A stretch of 64,000 nucleotides of DNA, from contig NZ_JANINI010000009.1 of assembly GCF_024580145.1 (NCBI RefSeq), positions 62,001-126,000 of the forward strand, in the 5' to 3' direction. Made by a program: the position numbers and the translations under genes. Each line of letters begins with the position of its first letter. The stretch's first letter is position 1. The stretch comes from Methyloversatilis sp. XJ19-49. Lineage in GTDB: Bacteria; Pseudomonadota; Gammaproteobacteria; Burkholderiales; Rhodocyclaceae. This document shows, piece by piece, positions 38,899 through 47,457 of this stretch. The notes below the pieces were generated by a model. It did not search any database and had not been told where the DNA came from. It worked only from the letters and a program-made list of their open reading frames with translations.

Positions 38899-39762
38899 AT
38901 GGGCAATGAAATCGTGGCGGGCAAAGCCTCGTCTGCAGGCTTCCTCGCCAACCCGCAGAACTTCGATGAAGCGATGCGCATAGCGCGCGTGCTCGCCGAT
39001 TCGGACATGGTCCCGAAGGACTACAAGGGCAAGCCTCAGAACTGCCTGGTCGCTCTGCAGTGGGGCGCGGATGTCGGGCTGCCTGGCCTGCAGGCGCTGC
39101 AGAACATCGCGGTGATCAATGGCCGGCCGTCGATCTGGGGTGATGCAGCGCTCGCGCTCGTTCAGTCGCACCCGGCTTATGTCGGCCATCGGGAATGGAT
39201 GGAAGGCGAGGGCGAAGCGCGCGCGGCGTGCTGCGCGGTGACCCGCAAGGGCGCACCGGAGCACATCCAGCGGTTCAGCGTCGCCGATGCGAAACGGGCC
39301 GCTCTGTGGGGCAAGACGGGGCCTTGGACGCAGTACCCGGACCGGATGATGCAGATGCGTGCTCGCGGTTTCGCGCTTCGCGATCGCTTTGCCGATGCGC
39401 TGCGCGGGCTGTCGATCGGCGAAGAGTCCCAGGACATCGCCGAGGTGGACATGGGCACTGCAGAGCGAGTGCCGGCGCCAGCAGCACCGCCGCAGCGGAC
39501 GGAACCACCTCGTGCTCCCGCGCTGCCCGACTACGCCGATGACCGCTTCGCCGAGAACCTGCCGACATGGAAGGACTTGGTGGCCGCAGGACGCAAGAGC
39601 GGTGCCGACCTCGCTGCGATGCTGAGCACGAAGGCCATGCTCTCCGAAGCGCAGCGCGCCCAGCTGCTCGAGCTTGATAACTTTCCGCCCGCCGATCCCG
39701 CACCCGCTCTCACCGCTGATCAATCCGACTTCGTCGGCCAGATGGAAGGACACGACCAATGA
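38899..39762 (+). CDS. RecT-family single-strand annealing protein
   Basis: 287 residues. NFDEAMRIARVLADSDMVPKDYKGKPQNCLVALQWGADVGLPGLQALQNIAVINGRPSIWGDAALALV is the RecT core signature. The C-terminal half has a Pro-rich linker (ERVPAPAAPPQRTEPPRAPALP) and a small helical end. It anneals complementary strands after the YqaJ exonuclease has made single-stranded ends. The stop overlaps the nuclease start by 4 bp. Confidence 0.85.
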   Translation: MGNEIVAGKASSAGFLANPQNFDEAMRIARVLADSDMVPKDYKGKPQNCLVALQWGADVGLPGLQALQNIAVINGRPSIWGDAALALVQSHPAYVGHREWMEGEGEARAACCAVTRKGAPEHIQRFSVADAKRAALWGKTGPWTQYPDRMMQMRARGFALRDRFADALRGLSIGEESQDIAEVDMGTAERVPAPAAPPQRTEPPRAPALPDYADDRFAENLPTWKDLVAAGRKSGADLAAMLSTKAMLSEAQRAQLLELDNFPPADPAPALTADQSDFVGQMEGHDQ

Positions 39763-41414
39763 AAACTCTGAACCTCATCCAGGGCTCGCCGGAATGGCAC
39801 GCTCATCGTGCAACGCACTTCAACGCGAGCGACGCGCCGGCGATGCTGGGCTGCAGCCCGTACAAGACACGCACGCAGCTGATGGCAGAGCTGCATACAG
39901 GCCTGCAGGGCGACGTAGATCCGGCGCGCCAGCGGTTGTTTGACGACGGTCACCGCTTCGAAGCACTGGCCCGCCCGCTCGCCGAGCAGATCATCGGCGA
40001 TGACCTTTACCCGGTGGTCGGCGAGGAAGGTAAGTTGTCGGCGTCGTTCGACGGCCTGACCCTCGACGAGCAGACCGCGTTCGAACACAAGAGCCTGAAC
40101 AACGAGCTGGTCGCGATCCTCTCTCGCGAAGGTGTCACCGGTGCCGATCTGCCGCTGTATCACCGCGTGCAGATGGAACAGCAGTGCATGGTGTCCGGCG
40201 CGAAGCGCGTGCTGTTCATGGCCAGCCTGTGGGACGAAGACGACCAGCTGGCAGAGGAAATGCACTGCTGGTACTACCCGGACCCGGCGCTGGCGATGCA
40301 GATCGCCGCCGGTTGGTCGCAGCTCGAGCATGACCTGCAGAGCTTCAAGCCGGTACCGGTCGAGGTGAAGCCGGCTGGCCGCGCACCGGAGACGTTGCCC
40401 GCGCTGCACATCGAGGTGACCGGCGCTGTTACCGCCAGCAACCTGAAGGAATTCAAGGCGCAGGCGCTCGCGGTGTTCAAGGGAATCAACCGCGAGCTGA
40501 AGACCGACGAGGACTTCGCCGACGCAGAGAAGACGGCGAAGTGGTGCGGCGACGTCGAGGACCGGCTGAAGGCAGCGAAGCAGCACGCGCTGAGCCAGAC
40601 GGCGAGCATCGACGAACTGTTCCGCGCAATCGACGACATCAGCGAAGAAGCACGCCGGGTCCGCCTGGATCTGGACAAGCTGGTGAAGGCGCGCAAAGAG
40701 TCGATCCGCGAAGAAATCGTGGTTGCCGGCATCGACCTGTTCCGCGATCACATCAAGGCGCTGAACTCGCGCCTTGGTAGCCCGCTGATGCCGGCGATCC
40801 ATGCGGACTTCGCCGGTGTGATCAAGGGCAAGAAGAACCTCGAGAGCATGCGCGACGCAGTCGCCACCGAGCTCTCGCGCGTGAAGATCGCCGCCAACGA
40901 GGTGGCCGATCGGATCCAGATGAATCTGAGCAAGCTGCGCGAGCGCGAAGAACTGTCGTTCCTGTTCCCCGACGTGCAGCAGCTTGTGCTGAAGGCGCCG
41001 GACGATCTGGCCGCGGTCATCGCCATGCGCATCACTGATCACGAACGGAAGGAAGCGGAGCGGCGCGAAGCAGAGCAGAGCGCTGCCGAGGCGATCAAGC
41101 GTGCGGCTGAGCCGGTACCGGCTGCTGCTCCGGCGCCGGTTCCTGCACCGGCGGCCACTGCGCAGCCGGCCGCCGTCGCGCCGCAGCCCGAACTGATCGC
41201 GCGCACCGAAGAGCAGCCGACGCTGAAGCTGGGTGTCGTGTGCGAGCGCCTCGGCTTCAACGTCACTGCCGACTTACTCACAGGACTCGGCATCCAGGCG
41301 CACGTCGAGCGCAGCGCAAAGCTGTACCGCGAATCCGACTTCTCCCGGATCTGCGCCGCCCTGGTGGCGCACATCCAGAGCGTCGCGCAGCAGCCGGCAA
41401 AGGTCGCCGCCTGA
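39759..41414 (+). CDS. YqaJ-family recombination exonuclease
   Basis: 551 residues. The N-terminal ~220 residues contain QGSPEWHAHRATHFNASDAPAMLG, a Glu in DDGHRFEALARP, and the Asp/Glu-x-Lys metal site in SASFDGLTLDEQTAFEHKSL, as in lambda exonuclease. A long helical region follows (coiled coils, residues ~230-450), then an Ala/Pro linker and a C-terminal domain (TLKLGVVCERLGFNVTADLLTGLGIQAHVE). The extra ~300 residues are unusual for the family (typically 200-300 aa) and may contact RecT or DNA. Confidence 0.83.
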   Translation: MKTLNLIQGSPEWHAHRATHFNASDAPAMLGCSPYKTRTQLMAELHTGLQGDVDPARQRLFDDGHRFEALARPLAEQIIGDDLYPVVGEEGKLSASFDGLTLDEQTAFEHKSLNNELVAILSREGVTGADLPLYHRVQMEQQCMVSGAKRVLFMASLWDEDDQLAEEMHCWYYPDPALAMQIAAGWSQLEHDLQSFKPVPVEVKPAGRAPETLPALHIEVTGAVTASNLKEFKAQALAVFKGINRELKTDEDFADAEKTAKWCGDVEDRLKAAKQHALSQTASIDELFRAIDDISEEARRVRLDLDKLVKARKESIREEIVVAGIDLFRDHIKALNSRLGSPLMPAIHADFAGVIKGKKNLESMRDAVATELSRVKIAANEVADRIQMNLSKLREREELSFLFPDVQQLVLKAPDDLAAVIAMRITDHERKEAERREAEQSAAEAIKRAAEPVPAAAPAPVPAPAATAQPAAVAPQPELIARTEEQPTLKLGVVCERLGFNVTADLLTGLGIQAHVERSAKLYRESDFSRICAALVAHIQSVAQQPAKVAA

Positions 41415-41449
41415 ACCGTCGTCTCACCCCAACACTTGGAGCACACCAC

Positions 41450-41983
41450 ATGAACACCACCACCATCGAAATGATCCCCTGCGACTCGTCGCAGATCGAA
41501 GCCTTCGGCTATGACGCCGAGTCGCAGATCCTCGCCATCCGCTTTCCGGGCCGCGGCGCGACGCCGGGCAGCGTCTATCACTACGCCGACGTGCCGGCGA
41601 ACGTGTTCGAAGCTATGAGCGGCGCCGAGTCGAAGGGCAAGTTCTTCGGCGGCCAGATCCGCGGGCACTACGCCTACGAGAAGCAGCCGGACGCCAATGG
41701 CGTCGTCTTCGGCCTGACCACCAAGCAGGAACCGAAATACACGACGGCGACGAAGGACGGTCGCCTGGTCAATCGCGCCACCGGCAAGGCGATCCCGGAC
41801 GACGAACCAGTGTTCGTGCTGCGCGCTCAGGACGCGCTGGCTCTTCCAGCGCTGGAGGCCTACGCGGCGCTGGTCAGTGACCACACGCACGCCCATGCGG
41901 TCGAGCAGCGAATCGACGCATTCATCAAGTTTGCCGACGCTCACCCCGAGCGAACGAAGCTGCCCGACACCGCTGCAGCCTGA
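41450..41983 (+). CDS. KTSC-domain protein
   Basis: 177 residues. IEAFGYDAESQILAIRFPGRGATPGSVYHYADVPANVFEAMSGAESKGKFFGGQIRGHYAYEK is a KTSC domain (small beta fold, proposed nucleic-acid or lysyl-tRNA-synthetase-like binding). The C-terminal ~100 residues are unassigned. In the recombination operon after the exonuclease. Confidence 0.72.
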   Translation: MNTTTIEMIPCDSSQIEAFGYDAESQILAIRFPGRGATPGSVYHYADVPANVFEAMSGAESKGKFFGGQIRGHYAYEKQPDANGVVFGLTTKQEPKYTTATKDGRLVNRATGKAIPDDEPVFVLRAQDALALPALEAYAALVSDHTHAHAVEQRIDAFIKFADAHPERTKLPDTAAA

Positions 41984-42015
41984 TCACCACCCGACACCGA
42001 AGGACCACACACATC

Positions 42016-42519
42016 ATGTTCAGCCTCGATAAGCAGGAATCCACCCTCACCAGCGTCAATCCGCGCGCCGAGCTGCACGGCGAAGACAAGCACCTCGCCG
42101 TCGACTTGGGCTTCGCGATCACTGTCAGCAACGACGTGCTGAGCGAGTTCGACCCGGCGCTGAAGAACGCGCTGTATCGCGTGGCTGATGCCAGCGACAG
42201 CGACATGTTCAAAGATGAACCCGGCTACCTGCCGAAGCTGCGCTTCCCTCTGCTGGGCTCGCTCAAGTGGGGAAAGGAATATGCCGGCTACTCCATCACT
42301 GTCCATTACGGGGTCAGCGGCAACGACATTCACATGGGCGACTGCGACGTCGACAAGTTTCGCTTCGACTGCAAGGACGGTGGATCCGTCGGGGTGTCGT
42401 TCCGCGTGATCGCGCACCCGAAGTCAGAAGACCTTGGCCGGCTGTGCGAAATGATCCAGCAGGGTGTCACGCTGTCCCTGGTGGCGCCGGCGGATGACAT
42501 GGCCGGGGGCGACGAGTAA
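42016..42519 (+). CDS. Early phage protein, unknown
   Basis: 167 residues. A beta-rich small domain (AELHGEDKHLAVDLGFAITVSNDV...WGKEYAGYSITVHYGVSGNDIHMGD) with FRFDCKDGGSVGVSFRV. Proteins like this are common beside RecT/YqaJ genes; they may bind single-stranded DNA, but no motif proves it. The stop overlaps the next start by one base. Confidence 0.65.
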   Translation: MFSLDKQESTLTSVNPRAELHGEDKHLAVDLGFAITVSNDVLSEFDPALKNALYRVADASDSDMFKDEPGYLPKLRFPLLGSLKWGKEYAGYSITVHYGVSGNDIHMGDCDVDKFRFDCKDGGSVGVSFRVIAHPKSEDLGRLCEMIQQGVTLSLVAPADDMAGGDE

Positions 42520-42722
42520 TGATCACCGAGACCATCGAATGGATCACCGACGAAGCGCTGCCGGACGCCGAAGAACTGGTGCTGGTTGAGATCGAGGGCG
42601 AAGGCGTGTGGCCAGGCAGCTGCGACGGCCACCACTGGATCAACGCTGACGGGTTCCCGATCGAGAGGGAACTGATCATTGCTTGGGCGCGCATGCCGCT
42701 GGGCTCGAAGGACGGTGTTTGA
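42519..42722 (+). CDS. Small DUF551-like protein
   Basis: 67 residues. The pattern W-I-x-D...P-D-A-E-E-L-V-L-V-E...W-P-G-S-C-D-G-H-H-W...I-A-W-A-R-M-P resembles short DUF551-type phage proteins ('evLV...W...W..lP'). Function unknown. Its TGA overlaps the methylase ATG. Confidence 0.6.
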   Translation: MITETIEWITDEALPDAEELVLVEIEGEGVWPGSCDGHHWINADGFPIERELIIAWARMPLGSKDGV

Positions 42723-44386
42723 TGCACGCCGACCGTGACGTGATCACTGCCGCCCGCGAGGGCGAGTTTCTGGACGACATCGGGCAGTTCTTCGCGCCGA
42801 CTTCGACCGATATGGTCGACGGACTGGTGGCCGGCTATCGGCAGGACCGCGCACGGATCGAAGCGGCTGCTGCGTTCATCAACGGTCCGGAGTGCGCGTG
42901 CGTCCTGAACTACTTTCTGGACGGAAATTCCGATCGGGATCGTGGCCGCATGTCGCTGTCGTCGGCGGCGAGCAAGCTGTTCCAGGAGGAGGGCGCTGTC
43001 GCTGCGCTGAACTCGAAGTACTGGTCCAAGGCGCTCGCGCTGACTGATGTCTACGACGCCATGCCGCAGGACCGCAGGAACCAGTGGAACGCAGTCATCG
43101 ATGGACAAACCGCGCCGGACTTTGAAGAAGAGGCTGTCCGCGCGACGCTCTTGGATCTGCTCAACAGCCGCGCCAAGTTCCTTGCCGAGCGCGTCGACGG
43201 CATCTTCCGCGCGCTGTCCGGCAGCCACGTGACGAACTGCCCGGAGGGATTCGGGCGCCGGATGATCATCGCTCACCTGATCACCAGCTACGGCACGACG
43301 AACACCGACCGCGTCGGCTACATCAATGACCTTCGCTGCGTGATCGCGAAGTTCATGGGCCGGGATGAACCTAGCTGGAATGCCACGTCGGGCGTAGTCG
43401 GGATGGCGCGCCAGCAGCGCCGCGGCGAGTGGGTAACGCTGGACGGCGGCGCGCTGCGCCTGCGCGCCTACAAGTGCGGAACCGCGCACCTTGAAGTGCA
43501 TCCGGACATGGCATGGCGACTGAACTGCGTGCTGGCTCACCTGTATCCGCTAGCCATCCCCTCGCAGTTCCGCCAGCGGCCGAAGAAGAACCCGAAAGAC
43601 TTCGTGATGATGGGCCGGCCGCTTCCATTCCGCGTCGTCGAGGCGTTGAGCGGACTGGAGGAGGCCTACCTTATGGAGAAGAACACCGGACCGCAGGCGT
43701 GGCGACAGGAGTTCGTTCGCAAGCGGATACGCAACGGCTTGCAGCTGCGCTATGGGCGTGTCGACGACAACGTTCTTCAGGCGGAAATCGACCGCGTGAT
43801 GGCTTACCTGGGCGGCGTGAAGACGGAGAACGACCGCAGGTCGCATTACTACGCCTTCGATTACGACGCGCACGATGTCGTCGCCGAGGTGGTCGCATCC
43901 GGCTGCATCCCGGACCAGAAGTCACACCAATTCTATCCGACCCCTCCGTCCGTCGCTCAGGCGGTCATTGAGGCTGCGCAGATCGGCCCGGAGCATATGT
44001 GCTTGGAGCCTAGCGCCGGGACGGGAGCGCTGGCCTCGCTGATGCCCAAGGATCGGACGACGTGCATCGAGATCAGCGCGCTGCACTGCGCTGTGTTGAC
44101 GGCAAGGGGCTACTGCGCCGTTCAGGCTGACTTCCTGAAGATCCACGAAAGACAGCTATACGACCGCATCGTGATGAACCCGCCCTTCGCCGACGGTCGA
44201 GCTCAGGCGCACACCGAGCACGCCTACTCCCTGCTGAAGACGGGCGGCCGCCTGGTCGCCGTCCTGCCAGCGTCGATGCGTGGCCGGGACTTCCTGCCGG
44301 GAGTGACCGATTGGTCGCGCACCTACGATAACGAGTTCGCCGGCACCAGCGTGTCGGTGACCATCATGACAGCGACCAAACAATGA
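42722..44386 (+). CDS. DUF4942 protein fused to an N6-adenine-type DNA methyltransferase
   Basis: 554 residues from ATG 42722. Residues ~60-240 form a DUF4942 domain (FLAERVDGIFRALSGSHVTNCPEGFGRRMIIAHLI, then DLRCVIAKFMGRDEP). The C-terminal ~170 residues are a class I methyltransferase with AdoMet motif LEPSAGTGALA and catalytic NPPF (IVMNPPFADGRAQAHTEHAY), typical of N6-adenine enzymes. The middle (VQ..FYPTPPSVAQAVI) resembles the target-recognition lead-in of phage adenine methylases. It could protect phage DNA from host restriction. No cognate nuclease is nearby. Confidence 0.82.
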   Translation: MHADRDVITAAREGEFLDDIGQFFAPTSTDMVDGLVAGYRQDRARIEAAAAFINGPECACVLNYFLDGNSDRDRGRMSLSSAASKLFQEEGAVAALNSKYWSKALALTDVYDAMPQDRRNQWNAVIDGQTAPDFEEEAVRATLLDLLNSRAKFLAERVDGIFRALSGSHVTNCPEGFGRRMIIAHLITSYGTTNTDRVGYINDLRCVIAKFMGRDEPSWNATSGVVGMARQQRRGEWVTLDGGALRLRAYKCGTAHLEVHPDMAWRLNCVLAHLYPLAIPSQFRQRPKKNPKDFVMMGRPLPFRVVEALSGLEEAYLMEKNTGPQAWRQEFVRKRIRNGLQLRYGRVDDNVLQAEIDRVMAYLGGVKTENDRRSHYYAFDYDAHDVVAEVVASGCIPDQKSHQFYPTPPSVAQAVIEAAQIGPEHMCLEPSAGTGALASLMPKDRTTCIEISALHCAVLTARGYCAVQADFLKIHERQLYDRIVMNPPFADGRAQAHTEHAYSLLKTGGRLVAVLPASMRGRDFLPGVTDWSRTYDNEFAGTSVSVTIMTATKQ

Positions 44387-44421
44387 AGCGCAACGACGTC
44401 CTCACTCAGCCGGGTGCGGTT

Positions 44422-45018
44422 TCAGTGACGTACGGCCGAATTGAAAACATCGAGTGCCCAGGAGAGCCTACGCTGAATACTCAAGAGGTCCGACTTGGTT
44501 CCTTCGCTGTAGACCAAGCCACGTCCTCGAGCAGCTTCCGAGAGTTGATCGACAATATGCAGCATGAGCTTTACGTCGCGGCGAGTGCGCAGCAACTGCA
44601 CTCGGAGCCGCGCGTCTGTGATCGTGTGTATATCGAAGGTCTCCAAAGCTTCGAAATTGCACTGAAGCGTAGTCCTGTCGAAGGCCGTCCGCAAAAAAAG
44701 CTCTCGCATCCGCACATCGTCAAACACAAAGAGTACGTCGCTCACCAATTTGTGCGTTTGCTCGCTGAGTTCAATGATGACTTTGAGCGCGATGTTCCAC
44801 TCATCGTTGGCAGCATCTCGAGCACGCTTAGCTTCAAGACGATGCTGGACGTGGATTGCATAGATCGCGCCGATGATGGCGACTATCGATCCAATCGCTT
44901 GAACCCACGCAGCAACATCGGACGAATCCGAGCCCGCGTGGAAGGCGATCATCAGAAGGAAGCTGAGTACGAGTGCGAGGCATGCGACTGCAAATGGGAG
45001 ATAGTCTCGATCAAACAT
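44422..45018 (-). CDS. Membrane protein of a minus-strand cargo pair
   Basis: 198 residues. Two N-terminal helices (LPFAVACLALVLSFLLMIAF and AAWVQAIGSIVAIIGAIYAI) are followed by a long cytoplasmic helical domain. It lies antisense to the rightward early operon, together with the gene 6 bp upstream. Two-helix plus helical-domain proteins of this kind are frequent as lysogenic exclusion factors; the function here is unknown. Confidence 0.68.
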   Translation of the reverse strand: MFDRDYLPFAVACLALVLSFLLMIAFHAGSDSSDVAAWVQAIGSIVAIIGAIYAIHVQHRLEAKRARDAANDEWNIALKVIIELSEQTHKLVSDVLFVFDDVRMRELFLRTAFDRTTLQCNFEALETFDIHTITDARLRVQLLRTRRDVKLMLHIVDQLSEAARGRGLVYSEGTKSDLLSIQRRLSWALDVFNSAVRH

Positions 45019-45024
45019 TCGCAG

Positions 45025-45357
45025 TCAGTTCATTTTCGGAAGGATCTGCAGCGTCGGCGTTGGCTTGCCGTCCAAATCCACGCTCTGCAAGGTTTCGTGA
45101 TTGCCCTTCGTCGTAGTGACAACGACACGGTCCCCCGGTGCGTAGGTACCACTCGCTTCGTCCCAGTGCAACGTCACTGCAGTGTCTCCGCCGACAAGGT
45201 TGTTGACCAGATCGTCAAGCCCCAACGGAAGAAAGTCGGTCGTGGGCAGCAAACCAGGCGGGGATTCCGGATCCGGCTGCATGAATCCCACGACGCATAC
45301 GTCGTCGATCGAGCCGTCAGCATTCAGACGCACATGGGTTACGCCGAACTTCGCCAT
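45025..45357 (-). CDS. Small protein of the minus-strand cargo pair, DUF3892-like
   Basis: 110 residues. [23 protein letters not shown] has the look of DUF3892-type beta proteins. It ends [26 protein letters not shown]. First gene of the pair; its promoter must lie in 45358-45446, divergent from the next plus-strand gene. Confidence 0.62.
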   Translation of the reverse strand: MAKFGVTHVRLNADGSIDDVCVVGFMQPDPESPPGLLPTTDFLPLGLDDLVNNLVGGDTAVTLHWDEASGTYAPGDRVVVTTTKGNHETLQSVDLDGKPTPTLQILPKMN

Positions 45358-45446
45358 AAGAATCTCCTGGACTGGACAGTTCGCTCAGTTTATTCCCATC
45401 GCCTACAAGGCGTGCGGACCAGTCCGACGCCAGGGGATAGCGCGCC

Positions 45447-45629
45447 ATGACCGAGCGCGCAGCCCTCATCCGCGCCGCCCGGATCTATCTCGCGCAGTCC
45501 CGCCACTTCACCGGCCGTCACCGCATATGGAGCTTCAAGCTCCTGGAGTGGGCCGCTCAATGCCGGCGCCGGGCTGCCGCCGTGCGCAACGAGCCCGCAC
45601 AGGGCGATCTATTTGGAGGAACCGCCTGA
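45447..45629 (+). CDS. Small phage protein before ssb
   Basis: 60 residues, basic helix ([31 protein letters not shown]), ending QGDLFGGTA. Its stop overlaps the SSB start (TGATG), a sign of translational coupling. Unknown role. Confidence 0.62.
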   Translation: MTERAALIRAARIYLAQSRHFTGRHRIWSFKLLEWAAQCRRRAAAVRNEPAQGDLFGGTA

Positions 45630-46117
45630 TGGCATCAGTCAACAAGGTGATCCTGGTCGGCAATCTCGGCCGCGATCCAGAAACACGCCATACCCCTAGT
45701 GGCGACGTGATCTGCAACATCACCGTCGCGACCACCGACAGCTGGAAGGACAAGGCCACCGGCGAGAAGAAGGAACAGACCGAGTGGCATCGCGTCGCCT
45801 TCTTCGGCCGGCTGGCGGAGATCGCCGGCCAGTACCTGCGCAAGGGATCGGCGGTTTATGTCGAGGGCAGCCTGCGCACCCGCAAGTGGCAGGACAAGGA
45901 CGGCAACGACAGGTACACGACCGAGATCCGCGCCGACTCGATGCAGATGCTGGGGGGCAAGCAGAACTCCGGTAGCAGCGGTGATGGTGGTGGCAACGGC
46001 GGCGACTACAGCCAGCCGGCGCCGCAGTCCAGCCAGCTGAGCCGGCAGCAGCGTCCAGCAGCGCCGCCTGCGTCGTCTGGCGGCTTCGGCGGCATGGACG
46101 ATGACATCCCATTCTGA
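45629..46117 (+). CDS. ssb: Phage single-stranded DNA-binding protein
   Basis: 162 residues: an OB-fold domain ([32 protein letters not shown]...[36 protein letters not shown]), then a Gly/Gln/Pro-rich linker and the acidic tip DDDIPF. The tip docks host repair and replication proteins. Good site GGAGGA before the ATG. Confidence 0.93.
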   Translation: MASVNKVILVGNLGRDPETRHTPSGDVICNITVATTDSWKDKATGEKKEQTEWHRVAFFGRLAEIAGQYLRKGSAVYVEGSLRTRKWQDKDGNDRYTTEIRADSMQMLGGKQNSGSSGDGGGNGGDYSQPAPQSSQLSRQQRPAAPPASSGGFGGMDDDIPF

Positions 46118-46127
46118 GGTGACGACC

Positions 46128-46433
46128 ATGAACATCGAATACGAACACTTCGGCCTGTACCCGAAGGGCACGCAGATGGCCATGACCGGCGAGGACTGGA
46201 CCAGCGAGCAAGACAAGAAGAGACGGGCTAAGGCTGAAGCACGACGGAAAGCAGCGGCAGCGCACTGCGCGAAGAAGCTCGAAGTCGCCGCCGACTCGCT
46301 CCGAGACTTCTTGCGAGCCTGCAACGAATGCAACGACGGCAGCGGTGACGAAAAAATGGGCGCCGCGGACGGACGGCTGCGCCTTGAGTCCGATCTGCGC
46401 GAGTACGCCTCTTTCCTTGACGGGAGGTTCTGA
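46128..46433 (+). CDS. Hypothetical early protein
   Basis: 101 residues (MNIEYEHFGLYPKGTQMAM...), with a Lys/Arg/Ala helix (KKRRAKAEARRKAAAAHCAKKLEVAADSLRDFL) and CNECNDGSGD. Site GAGGTGACGACC before ATG. Unknown. Confidence 0.6.
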   Translation: MNIEYEHFGLYPKGTQMAMTGEDWTSEQDKKRRAKAEARRKAAAAHCAKKLEVAADSLRDFLRACNECNDGSGDEKMGAADGRLRLESDLREYASFLDGRF

Positions 46434-46435
46434 CC

Positions 46436-46891
46436 ATGAACATCACAGCACTGTCCGCAGCGAACTTCGCGTATCAGACTGCGGACATCAAGAAGGGCCA
46501 GCGAGTACTGCTCGCCGGCGACGTTGTCCCGTTGCTCGACTCGTTCCAGCCGGTCGCGGCGCAGGTCACGTGCCTTGTCGGAGACATCGCGCTCGTCGAC
46601 CAGCTGCGCGCGCGTGGCTTCCGGGCCCTGAGAGCATCGCTGCTCACCTGGACGGACGCGCAGTGGCTTGATGGTGAGCTGTTCGACGTTGCGGTGATCG
46701 GCCTCTTGCCGGCTGACATCGGCTTTGCTCGATCGATGCGGGATGCTGCCGCACTCATTACGACCGGTCGGATCCTCGCCGTGATGCCCTTCGGAGACAT
46801 GGGGCTGTCCGGGGAATGGATCGGTGGTTACGACTGGCGCGGGAAGCCAGCCGCGGTCTGGATGTCATCAGCTGCAGAGGTGTGCTCATGA
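46436..46891 (+). CDS. Hypothetical early protein with Rossmann-like pattern
   Basis: 151 residues. Strand-helix alternation (QRVLLAGDVVPLLDSFQPVAAQVTCLVGDIALVDQLRARGFRAL...FDVAVIGLLPADI) resembles a reduced methyltransferase-like Rossmann fold without a recognisable AdoMet motif. Its stop overlaps the next start (ATGA). Function unknown. Confidence 0.55.
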   Translation: MNITALSAANFAYQTADIKKGQRVLLAGDVVPLLDSFQPVAAQVTCLVGDIALVDQLRARGFRALRASLLTWTDAQWLDGELFDVAVIGLLPADIGFARSMRDAAALITTGRILAVMPFGDMGLSGEWIGGYDWRGKPAAVWMSSAAEVCS

Positions 46892-47229
46892 CCGCCACCG
46901 CGTTTTCCGACCATGTCCGCTGGGCCAGCGCCAGGCATGCAGTGCCGCGCACACGCGCAAGCGCGAGGCCGCAGAAGCTGCTGGCCATGGTCCGAGACTT
47001 GCGAAAAGTGACCACTGCCGAGCTCTGTGAGGCCGCCGGCCTGACGTCATCGATCGTATGGGGAGCGCTCAGCTATCACATCCGTGTCGGCCGGGTCCGC
47101 TTTCACGATGGGATGTGGGAATGGATCTCCGGCGTGGTCACCGACGATGAGAAGCGCGCTGCTCAGTTTCTGCGATCACGAGGCTGGAGTGTTCAGGAGC
47201 CGAACGAGGACGACGATGATGGGATCTGA
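46888..47229 (+). CDS. Winged-helix-like DNA-binding protein
   Basis: 113 residues. KLLAMVRDLRKVTTAELCEAAGLTSSIVWGALSYHIRVGRVRFHDGMWE is a winged helix with recognition helix and beta wing. The acidic tail is NEDDDDGI. It overlaps the previous and next genes and may regulate the integration end of the operon. Confidence 0.65.
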   Translation: MTATAFSDHVRWASARHAVPRTRASARPQKLLAMVRDLRKVTTAELCEAAGLTSSIVWGALSYHIRVGRVRFHDGMWEWISGVVTDDEKRAAQFLRSRGWSVQEPNEDDDDGI

Positions 47230-47452
47230 CACGTATCTATCAACCGCAGAACTGCGCGAGCTGACTGGCTGCGCACACCGCCGCCGTCAGCAGGCGTGGC
47301 TCACGGCACAGGGCTGGCCGCATGCCGTGGCCGAAACCGGTCATATCCGTGTGCTCCGCGAGTATTGGCACGCGAGGATGACCGGAGCAAAATCCACAGC
47401 CCCGACCGTGCACGCCGGTACGAAGCACAACTTTTCGGCCATCGCAGCCTGA
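47216..47452 (+). CDS. DUF4224/excisionase-like protein
   Basis: 78 residues. MMGSDTYLSTAELRELTGCAHRRRQQAWLTAQGWPHAVAETGHIRVLREYW is the DUF4224 pattern, a short helix-turn-helix related to excisionases. Located just before the integrase (5-bp gap), where xis normally is. Confidence 0.75.
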   Translation: MMGSDTYLSTAELRELTGCAHRRRQQAWLTAQGWPHAVAETGHIRVLREYWHARMTGAKSTAPTVHAGTKHNFSAIAA

Positions 47453-47457
47453 ACCCT

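Noticed and set aside
44383-45450. 355-codon plus-strand open frame after the methylase
   Set aside because: It is the complement of the two minus-strand genes, which have hydrophobic helices and sensible starts. The plus translation shows no domain.
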